From: Alphaproteobacteria bacterium
GTDB taxonomy: Bacteria; Pseudomonadota; Alphaproteobacteria; JAAEOK01
NCBI GenBank assembly: GCA_024244705.1
Contig: JAAEOK010000032.1
Coordinates: 1-64,000, forward strand
Reading direction: 5' to 3'
DNA length: 64,000 bases
Shown here: one piece after another, positions 56,750-64,000 of the stretch
Layout: each line of letters opens with the position of its first letter
Position numbering within the stretch: position 1 is the first letter of the stretch
Translations under genes and position numbers: made by a program
The notes under the pieces: generated by a model
The model's database searches: none
Seen by the model: the letters and a program-made list of their open reading frames with translations, nothing else
Told to the model about the DNA's origin: nothing

Positions 56750-57589
56750 ATGTTTCGAGAGGATCTTCTGAAAGGCAAGCGAGTCCTCATAACCGGAGGC
56801 GGCAGCGGCCTCGGCAAGAGTATCGGCCGGCGCTATCTGGAATTGGGCGCCGACCTTTTCATCTGCGGCCGCCGCAAATCGGTTCTCGAACAGACTGCAG
56901 ATGAGTTCCATGCCGCGTTCGGTGCAGGCCGGGTCGGCTACAAGTCCTGCGATGTGCGCGATGCGGCCGCCGTCGATGAAATGGTAGCCGCGGCTTGGAC
57001 GGCGGGGCCAATCGATATCTTACTCAACAATGCCGCCGGTAATTTCATCGCGCGCTATGAAACATTGTCGCCGCGGGCGGTCGACGCCGTTATCGATATT
57101 GTCCTCAAGGGTTCGGCTTATGTCACGCTCGCGTGCGGCAAGCGCTGGATCGGCAACGAGCCCGGCGCGGTGGTGCTCAGCATCGTCACCACCTACGCAT
57201 GGACCGGGTCGCCCTACGTGGTGCCGTCGGCCATGGCCAAAGGCGGCGTATTGGCAATGACCCGGAGCCTTGCCGCCGAATGGGGCCCCCACGGCGTGCG
57301 GCTTGTCGCGGTCGCACCGGGCCCGTTCCCGACCGAGGGGGCATGGGAGCGATTGGTGCCGCGCCCCGACCTCGCGAAACGGTTCGAGACCGGAAATCCG
57401 CTCGGACGGCCGGGTGAACACATCGAACTGGCCAATCTTTGCGCCTATTTGGTTTCCGATGAGGCGGGATATATCAATGGCGATGTAGTGACCATCGACG
57501 GTGGGCGCTGGGTCAAGGGCGCGGGCTCGTTCGACTTCCTCGATCAACTGACCGATGACGAGTGGGCGTCGATGCGCTCCAACGACTAG
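56750..57589 (+). CDS. SDR oxidoreductase, 2,4-dienoyl-CoA reductase-like
   Basis: A 279-aa short-chain dehydrogenase. The cofactor motif TGGGSGLGKSIG is near 15–26, with CGRRKSVLEQT and LLNNAAGNFI typical of the peroxisomal 2,4-dienoyl-CoA reductase branch. Instead of the usual YxxxK it has YVVPSAMAKGGVLAMTRSLA, also seen in that branch. NGDVVTIDGGRWVKGAG closes the fold. With the divergent acyl-CoA synthetase this points to unsaturated fatty-acid oxidation. Confidence 0.87.
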   Translation: MFREDLLKGKRVLITGGGSGLGKSIGRRYLELGADLFICGRRKSVLEQTADEFHAAFGAGRVGYKSCDVRDAAAVDEMVAAAWTAGPIDILLNNAAGNFIARYETLSPRAVDAVIDIVLKGSAYVTLACGKRWIGNEPGAVVLSIVTTYAWTGSPYVVPSAMAKGGVLAMTRSLAAEWGPHGVRLVAVAPGPFPTEGAWERLVPRPDLAKRFETGNPLGRPGEHIELANLCAYLVSDEAGYINGDVVTIDGGRWVKGAGSFDFLDQLTDDEWASMRSND

Positions 57590-57678
57590 CGGTCGGTGTC
57601 GGGTTTCACGCGAATGTGACCGGCATTGTGTTGCGCGGCGCAGCAGGTCGCCCGAGACTTGATGATGGAGGAATTCCC

Positions 57679-58680
<1,002 letters not shown>

Positions 58681-58771
58681 ATTCGAGCAACCGGCGCGGA
58701 ATGGCTTTTCGGGGCGGACGGATTAACCTATATCTGTGCCACCGGATTTCTCCCGCAGAGGGCCGAAAGCC

Positions 58772-60832
58772 ATGCCATTGGATATCGTTCATTCCGCCTG
58801 TCCCCATGATTGCCCGAGCACCTGTGCGCTCGAGGTCGAACGCCTCGATACCCAGCGAATTGGCAAGGTCAGCGGCGCGGCGGATAACACCTACACGTCG
58901 GGAGTCATTTGCGCGAAAGTCAGCCGCTACGCCGAGCGAGTCCATCACCCGGACCGGCTCGACCGGCCGCTCCGTCGGGTAGGTGAAAAGGGTATTGGAC
59001 GCGACGCTTTCGAGGCCATCGAATGGGATGATGCGCTCGATATCGTCGCCGATGCTCTGGCACAGGCGGGCCAGCGCCACGGCTTGGAAGCGGTGTGGCC
59101 TTATTTTTACGCCGGCACCATGGGGCTGGTCCAACGCGATGGCATCGAGCGCTTCCGCCATGCACTGAAATATTCGCGACAGTACAGCACGATTTGCAGC
59201 ACGCTCGCCGATGCCGGATGGATTGCTGGAACCGGCATCAAGCGGGGAACCGATAGTCGCGAGATCGGGGAGTCGGACCTGATCGTGATATGGGGCGGCA
59301 ACCCCGTGTCGACCCAAGTCAACGTCATGACCCATATCTCGAAGGCACGGAAAGAACGCGGCGCGCGATTGGTTGTGGTCGATCCGTATCGCACCGGCAC
59401 CGCCGCGGTTGCCGATCTCCATTTGCCGTTGCGACCCGGCACCGATGCCGCGCTGGCCTGCGCGGTCATGCATGTCGCATTCGCGGAAGGATATGCCGAT
59501 CGCGACTACATGGCCGAGTACACCGATGCGCCGGACGAGTTGGAGCGCCATGTCGCGACGCGGTCGCCTGAATGGGCCGCCGACATTACCGGCCTGGATC
59601 CAGAGACCATCAGAGAATTCGCGCACCTCTACGGGCGCACGAAACGCAGTTTCATTCGGATCGGCTATGGTTTTTCGCGAAGCCGCAACGGCGCCGCCAA
59701 TGTTTTTGCCGTGACTTGCTTGCCGGCGGTGACCGGCGCGTGGCAACAACGCGGCGGCGGGGCGCTCTATAGCAATGGCGGCCTGTATGCGCTGGACGAT
59801 ACTCTGATCCAAGGCCTCGATGTACGGGACAAATCGATTCGCTCACTAGATCAATCCCGCATAGGGCCGATTTTAACCGGCGATTCCACAGACATCGGCG
59901 ACGGTCCGCCGGTCACCGCGTTGTTCATCCAGAATACCAACCCGCTTGTCGTGTGTCCGGATACCACGAAAGTGCGGCAGGGGTTCCTTCGTGACGACTT
60001 GTTTGTCTGCGTTCACGAGCAATTCATGACCGAGACGGCGGCGATGGCCGATATCGTGCTGCCGGCGACGACGTTCCTCGAGCACGACGATATGTACGTC
60101 GCCAGTGGGCATAGCCACTTGCAGGTAACGCGTAAAGTCATCGAGCCACTGGGCGAATGCCGCTCCAACCATCGAGTCATTTGCGCGCTGGCGAAGCGTC
60201 TCGGCGCCGACCATCGCGGATTTGACATGACGGAGTGGGAGATCATCGATTGGACGCTCAAGGCGTCGGGAAAACCCGGCGCCGACGTCGCTCATTCACA
60301 GCATTGGATTGATTGTGCACCCCCCTTCGAGACGGCGCATTTTCTCGATGGGTTCGCCTGGGAAGATCGCCGCTTTCATTTCAAGCCGGATTGGTCACGG
60401 GTGGGTAAGGCTCACGAGGCCATGCCGGCACTGCCCGATCATCTCGGAAATTATGATGCGGCGGACGAGGCGCATCCGTTTCGGCTTGTCGCCGCTCCAG
60501 CGCGCCAGTTCCTGAACTCCAGCTTTACCGAGACGCCGACCGCTCGCAAACGCGAGGGTCGGCCGACAGCGTTGATACACCCCGCCGATTGTACCGAATT
60601 GGGGCTGGTCAACGGTGATCGTGTACGCCTAGGCAACCGGCTGGGTTCGGTGGTTGTCCATGCCAAGCTTTTTGATGGCCTGCAGCGCGGTGTCGTTGTG
60701 GTCGAGAGCATTTGGCCCAATGCGGATTTCGAAGAGGGTGCCGGCATCAACACATTGGTGAGCGCGGATGCTGGCCCGCCGAGAGGCGGCGCGGTTTTCC
60801 ACGACACCGCGATTTGGATGCGCCCGGCCTAG
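58772..60832 (+). CDS. Molybdopterin-dependent oxidoreductase (DMSO reductase superfamily)
   Basis: A 686-aa Mo-bis-MGD enzyme. A [4Fe-4S] site is formed by Cys10, Cys14, Cys18 and Cys47 (SACPHDCPSTC, then GVICAK). Cys142 in YSTICSTLADAG is a candidate Mo ligand. LIVIWGGNPVSTQVNVM and a C-terminal molydopterin-dinucleotide-binding domain (NGDRVRLGNRLGSVVVHAK) follow. No twin-arginine signal is seen, so it is probably cytosolic. No FeS or membrane subunit is adjacent; the substrate is unknown. Confidence 0.88.
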   Translation: MPLDIVHSACPHDCPSTCALEVERLDTQRIGKVSGAADNTYTSGVICAKVSRYAERVHHPDRLDRPLRRVGEKGIGRDAFEAIEWDDALDIVADALAQAGQRHGLEAVWPYFYAGTMGLVQRDGIERFRHALKYSRQYSTICSTLADAGWIAGTGIKRGTDSREIGESDLIVIWGGNPVSTQVNVMTHISKARKERGARLVVVDPYRTGTAAVADLHLPLRPGTDAALACAVMHVAFAEGYADRDYMAEYTDAPDELERHVATRSPEWAADITGLDPETIREFAHLYGRTKRSFIRIGYGFSRSRNGAANVFAVTCLPAVTGAWQQRGGGALYSNGGLYALDDTLIQGLDVRDKSIRSLDQSRIGPILTGDSTDIGDGPPVTALFIQNTNPLVVCPDTTKVRQGFLRDDLFVCVHEQFMTETAAMADIVLPATTFLEHDDMYVASGHSHLQVTRKVIEPLGECRSNHRVICALAKRLGADHRGFDMTEWEIIDWTLKASGKPGADVAHSQHWIDCAPPFETAHFLDGFAWEDRRFHFKPDWSRVGKAHEAMPALPDHLGNYDAADEAHPFRLVAAPARQFLNSSFTETPTARKREGRPTALIHPADCTELGLVNGDRVRLGNRLGSVVVHAKLFDGLQRGVVVVESIWPNADFEEGAGINTLVSADAGPPRGGAVFHDTAIWMRPA

Positions 60833-60887
60833 AAGCCGTTTTTCAAGAGTCTGGAACCGGCCGGTCACAATCCTTATCTTTGAATCA

Positions 60888-61592
60888 ATGGGTAAGGACG
60901 ACAAGCTACCGACAAAAGCGACCGATCGGGATATCGACGATTTCCTGAAAAAAGTCGCGTCGACATCCGTGATAAAGGCCGCCGGCAAGCGCGGACGGCT
61001 GATTTTTGCACTCGACGCGACCGCCAGCCGTGAACCGACTTGGGACAGGGCCTGCCACCTTCAGGGAGAGATGTTCGCGGAAACCGCCGCGCTCGGCGGG
61101 CTCGATATTCAGCTTGTCTACTACCGGGGGTTTGGCGAATGCCGCGCCTCCAAGTGGACCCGGCGATCCGAGGATCTCTTGCGTATCATGACCACCGTGT
61201 TCTGTCTCGGGGGCCACACCCAGATCCGGAAGATCCTGAAACACGCGATCAAGGAAACCCAGAATGAGAAAGTCGATGCGGTCGTTTTCATCGGCGATTG
61301 CATGGAAGAAGACGTCGATGCGCTCTGTCACCTCGCCGGCGAATTGGGGCTGCTCGGTGTGCCCGTGTTCATGTTCCATGAAGGTGGCGAGCCGATAGCG
61401 GCCAGGACGTTTCGCCAAATCGCTCGATTGACCGGCGGCGCCTATTGCCGTTTCGACGAGGGGAGCGCCAAACAGTTGCGCGAACTATTGAACGCGGTGG
61501 CGGTCTATGCCGCCGGCGGGCGAAGGGCCCTTGAGGATCTGAGCAAGAAACGCGGCGGTATGGTTCTGCAACTCACCCATCAGGTGCGATAG
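60888..61592 (+). CDS. VWA-like domain protein
   Basis: A 234-aa soluble protein that looks like a von Willebrand A fold. RLIFALDATASREPTWDRA (Asp43, Thr45, Ser47) is a DxTxS variant of the metal-site motif DxSxS; VDAVVFIGDCMEEDVDAL is a later strand/turn of the same fold, and MFHEGGEPIAARTFRQIARLTGGAY follows. It lies 10 bp before a membrane J-domain gene, and both are probably co-transcribed. Function unknown. Confidence 0.78.
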   Translation: MGKDDKLPTKATDRDIDDFLKKVASTSVIKAAGKRGRLIFALDATASREPTWDRACHLQGEMFAETAALGGLDIQLVYYRGFGECRASKWTRRSEDLLRIMTTVFCLGGHTQIRKILKHAIKETQNEKVDAVVFIGDCMEEDVDALCHLAGELGLLGVPVFMFHEGGEPIAARTFRQIARLTGGAYCRFDEGSAKQLRELLNAVAVYAAGGRRALEDLSKKRGGMVLQLTHQVR

Positions 61593-61602
61593 CGATCGAC
61601 CG

Positions 61603-62310
61603 ATGATCGCATATTTTGTCCTCGGAATTGCTCTACTTGCGGGGTTCCTGCTCCTCGCGCAGTGGTTCGTCAACGCCCAACCCACCGCCGTCATTCGCGC
61701 ACTTAGATGGCTCGCGGTCGCGTTCGCCATCGTATTTCTTCTCGTCCTCGCCTTCACCAAGGCTTGGCAATATCTGCCGGCTTTGATCGTGTTTCTGTTG
61801 CCGTGGCTTAACCGTTTAAGGGCTGTCGCCAACCTGGCCAAGGCGGCACGCGGCCCGACGCGGGGACAGAAGTCCTCGGTAGATACTTCGTTTCTGCAAG
61901 TGTCGCTCGATCACGACACCGGCGAGATGCAAGGCTACGTGCTTCAAGGAGCCTTTGAAGGCCGATCGCTCGAGTCGATGGACCTCGATGAGTTATTGGT
62001 CCTGTACGCCGAATGCCGATCCCAAGACGAACAATCGGCGGCCGTACTGGCGGCATATCTTGACCGCCTTAACCCCGAGTGGCGCGAACGCACGACCGAC
62101 GGCGGCCCCACGGCGAGCGCCGCCTCGGACGGCAAGATGACCTTGAATGAGGCCCGCAAGATTCTCGGACTCGGCGAGAATCCGACGGAGGCGGAAATCA
62201 AAGCTGCCCATCGCCGCCTGATGAAGCAGTTTCATCCTGATCAGGGTGGGTCCTCCTATCTCGCGGCCAAAATCAACGAAGCCAAAGAACTGTTACTTGG
62301 CAAGAATTAG
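61603..62310 (+). CDS. Membrane-anchored J-domain protein
   Basis: A 235-aa protein with two or three N-terminal hydrophobic helices (about 3–24, 35–52, 57–70), an acidic middle part (SLESMDLDELLVLYAECR) and a C-terminal J domain with HPD at 211–213 (HRRLMKQFHPDQGGSS). The layout is like Tim14/DjlA-type co-chaperones that recruit DnaK to the membrane. It follows the VWA-like gene by 10 bp. Confidence 0.85.
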   Translation: MIAYFVLGIALLAGFLLLAQWFVNAQPTAVIRALRWLAVAFAIVFLLVLAFTKAWQYLPALIVFLLPWLNRLRAVANLAKAARGPTRGQKSSVDTSFLQVSLDHDTGEMQGYVLQGAFEGRSLESMDLDELLVLYAECRSQDEQSAAVLAAYLDRLNPEWRERTTDGGPTASAASDGKMTLNEARKILGLGENPTEAEIKAAHRRLMKQFHPDQGGSSYLAAKINEAKELLLGKN

Positions 62311-62409
62311 AGGTGCTCCGAGAGGCCGTCAAAAATCGATGTAGGCCCCGCTTGCGCGGCCCTGTCCCGGTGTGGCACAAACGCCTTGCTCCGCGACCGC
62401 TTTATGGGG

Positions 62410-62436
62410 TTGGCAGCGGAGCTCCTGCGCTATTAT
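62410..62436 (+). promoter_or_regulatory. Candidate promoter of galU
   Basis: TTGGCA (62410–62415) and TATTAT (62431–62436) are good hexamers but only 15 bp apart, shorter than optimal. The element ends 19 bp before galU ATG, so a leader would be very short. Confidence 0.3.
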
Positions 62437-62455
62437 TTGGCTAACACGGCCCTCC

Positions 62456-63337
62456 ATGAGCAAGAAAGTCAGGAAAGCGGTTTTTCCGGTGGCTGGTCTT
62501 GGTACTCGGTTCTTGCCGGCGACCAAGGCGATCCCCAAGGAAATGTTGCCCGTGGTCGACAAACCATTGATCCAGTATGCGGTCGAAGAGGCCCGCAGCG
62601 CTGGAATCGAGGACATTATCTTCGTCACCGGCCGCGGGAAATACGCCATAGAGGACCATTTTGACAAATCCGATCAGCTTGAGGATGTGCTGCGCGCTCG
62701 CGGCAAGCACGATCTCTACAGCTCGGTTGCGGAAATGCTGCCCGGTCCCGGCCGTATCGCCTATACCCGGCAGCCCGAGCCTTTAGGCCTCGGTCATGCG
62801 GTTTGGTGCGCCCGTTCGTTGGTGGGAGAGGAGCCATTTGCGGTATTGCTGGCCGATGATCTGATCATGGCTGAGCCGCCGTGCCTCAAGCAAATGGTCG
62901 ATGTTCACGCCGAGACCGGCGGCAATGTTGTTGCCGTGATGGACGTTCCCCGGGAACAGACCGATCGCTACGGAATTCTCGATATCGATTCCGACGATGG
63001 ACGCCTGGTAACGGTCACGGGTTTGATCGAAAAGCCCGACCCGTCGGTCGCACCCTCGAACCTGTCGATCACCGGTCGCTACATTCTTGATCCCACTGTG
63101 CTTGATGAACTCGGCGCACAGCAAAAGGGGGCCGGCGGCGAAATTCAATTAACCGATGCCATGGCGGCAACGATCGGCCGCGTTCCTTTCCATGGGCTCC
63201 GTTTCGAGGGCCGGCGTTTCGATTGTGGTGACAAGGCGGGGTATGTCTTGGCCAACGTCGCCTTCGGCCTCGCCCGTGACGATTTGGCCGTTGATTTGCG
63301 AGCCGCGCTGGCGGCAGTCCTCGAGACCTACGAATAG
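62456..63337 (+). CDS. galU: UTP–glucose-1-phosphate uridylyltransferase
   Basis: GalU (293 aa) makes UDP-glucose from UTP and glucose-1-phosphate for polysaccharide and envelope synthesis. The nucleotide-binding VFPVAGLGTRFLPATKAIPKEML, then DKPLIQYAVEEA, and AVLLADDLI, VIEKP-like GLIEKPDP and GGEIQLTDAM all match. The UDP-glucose dehydrogenase starts 10 bp downstream, giving a UDP-glucuronate-forming pair. Confidence 0.95.
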   Translation: MSKKVRKAVFPVAGLGTRFLPATKAIPKEMLPVVDKPLIQYAVEEARSAGIEDIIFVTGRGKYAIEDHFDKSDQLEDVLRARGKHDLYSSVAEMLPGPGRIAYTRQPEPLGLGHAVWCARSLVGEEPFAVLLADDLIMAEPPCLKQMVDVHAETGGNVVAVMDVPREQTDRYGILDIDSDDGRLVTVTGLIEKPDPSVAPSNLSITGRYILDPTVLDELGAQQKGAGGEIQLTDAMAATIGRVPFHGLRFEGRRFDCGDKAGYVLANVAFGLARDDLAVDLRAALAAVLETYE

Positions 63338-63347
63338 GAGCGCCGCA

Positions 63348-64000
63348 ATGCGCATTGCAATGATAGGTTCGGGATATGTTGGCCTCGTTTCGGGGGCCTG
63401 TTTTTCCGAGTTCGGGGTCGAGGTCGTATGCGTCGACAACGACAAGGACAAGATCGCCGCGCTCGCCGCCGGACGCATCCCGATCTTCGAGCCGGGGCTG
63501 GACGGACTCGTCGAAACCAACCGCACGGCCGGGCGGCTGTCCTTCACCACCGATCTTGACGGTGCAGTTCGCGGTGCCGATGCGGTTTTTATCGCGGTTG
63601 GGACGCCGAGCAGACGCGGCGATGGCCATGCCGATCTCTCATACGTTTTCGAGGCCGCCAAAGCTATTGCCAAAGCCATCGACGGATACACCGTCGTGGT
63701 GACGAAATCGACGGTTCCGGTGGGAACCGGCCGTGACGTTGCGCGAATTATTCATGAGACGCGGCCAGAGGCGGATTTCGATGTGGTTTCGAATCCCGAA
63801 TTCCTACGCGAGGGGTCGGCCATCAACGATTTCATGCACCCTGACAGGGTCGTCATCGGAGCAGAGAGTGACCGCGCACGAGATCTGATGCGGGCGCTGT
63901 ATCGGCCGCTTTATCTGATTGAAACGCCGATCCTGCAGACCGATCTGGAGACAGCGGAACTCACGAAATATGCCGCCAACGCCTTTCTCGCTACCAAGAT
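63348..64000 (+). CDS. UDP-glucose 6-dehydrogenase, N-terminal part (runs off the window)
   Basis: The first 217 codons of a UDP-glucose/GDP-mannose dehydrogenase, which oxidises UDP-glucose to UDP-glucuronate with two NAD+. MRIAMIGSGYVGLVSGACFSE-type Rossmann start, FIAVGTPS, TKSTVPVGT, VSNPEFLREGSAI and the helix ETAELTKYAANAFLATK are diagnostic. The catalytic cysteine lies beyond the window end. A TAGGAG ribosome site precedes ATG 63348. Confidence 0.94.
   Translation, partial: MRIAMIGSGYVGLVSGACFSEFGVEVVCVDNDKDKIAALAAGRIPIFEPGLDGLVETNRTAGRLSFTTDLDGAVRGADAVFIAVGTPSRRGDGHADLSYVFEAAKAIAKAIDGYTVVVTKSTVPVGTGRDVARIIHETRPEADFDVVSNPEFLREGSAINDFMHPDRVVIGAESDRARDLMRALYRPLYLIETPILQTDLETAELTKYAANAFLATK

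Overview
This is a GC-rich bacterial chromosome segment, almost certainly from an alphaproteobacterium, probably of the Rhodospirillales type. The evidence is the continuous tuf–S10–spc–alpha ribosomal array with adk after secY and no rpmJ, the ATP12-type F1-ATPase assembly chaperone (a family of alphaproteobacteria and mitochondria), a DUF1489 protein, and alphaproteobacterial-style PccA/PccB and MaeB. I see no insertion sequence, prophage, CRISPR array or rRNA operon.

Layout. (1) 1–14098: the 3' end of tuf and 27 genes from rpsJ to rplQ, in conserved order. A hairpin with a T-run separates tuf from rpsJ. A near-consensus promoter precedes rpsM, and a terminator follows rplQ. (2) 14206–19657: a tight housekeeping operon (HtrA-type protease, rarA, crcB, RluA-family pseudouridine synthase, HAD phosphatase, ATP12 chaperone) in which four junctions are 4-bp overlaps with GTG or TTG starts. 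(3) 19749–23967: propionyl-CoA carboxylase (pccB, a small 2TM protein, pccA) and an acylphosphatase, converging on lipB. (4) 24747–28620: tRNA-Leu(GAG), malic enzyme maeB and the Mg2+ channel mgtE. (5) 28761–43308: a catabolic block for leucine and other branched acyl-CoAs. It has a MerR/LiuR-like regulator, thioesterase, isovaleryl-CoA dehydrogenase, cupin, thiolase, SDR, a second acyl-CoA dehydrogenase, an MFS permease, methylcrotonyl-CoA carboxylase (both subunits), enoyl-CoA hydratase, a K+-channel-like protein, HMG-CoA lyase and a DUF1489 protein. (6) 43411–52855, minus strand: an orphan Fe3+-type solute-binding protein under an iron-box-like operator, leucine dehydrogenase, an Fe-alcohol dehydrogenase / aldehyde dehydrogenase / glutamine-synthetase-like trio, an AsmA-family protein and a DsbA-fold isomerase. 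(7) 52969–64000: a small membrane protein, a heat-shock-controlled Hsp20, a 4TM–SRPBCC protein, acyl-CoA synthetase, SDR, a DUF3179 protein, a molybdopterin oxidoreductase, a VWA-like protein, a membrane J-domain protein, galU and the start of UDP-glucose 6-dehydrogenase.

How the genes work together. Leucine dehydrogenase, IVD, MCC, the hydratase, HMG-CoA lyase and thiolase account for most of leucine breakdown to acetyl-CoA and acetoacetate; the branched-chain keto-acid dehydrogenase and the acetoacetate-activating step are not in the window. PCC covers the propionyl-CoA end of valine/isoleucine/odd-chain breakdown.

Most notable signals: (a) a 44-bp perfect palindrome (29159–29202) between the MerR gene and the isovalerate operon, holding a promoter-like element that reads identically on both strands, with a related core site upstream of merR; (b) a heat-shock-type promoter and a roughly 100-nt leader before hsp20 that can fold into two mutually exclusive structures, one of which hides the Shine–Dalgarno; (c) the GS-like/ALDH/Fe-ADH trio, suggestive of a gamma-glutamylated amino-alcohol pathway; (d) a TVGYGD-type channel gene inside the leucine operon.
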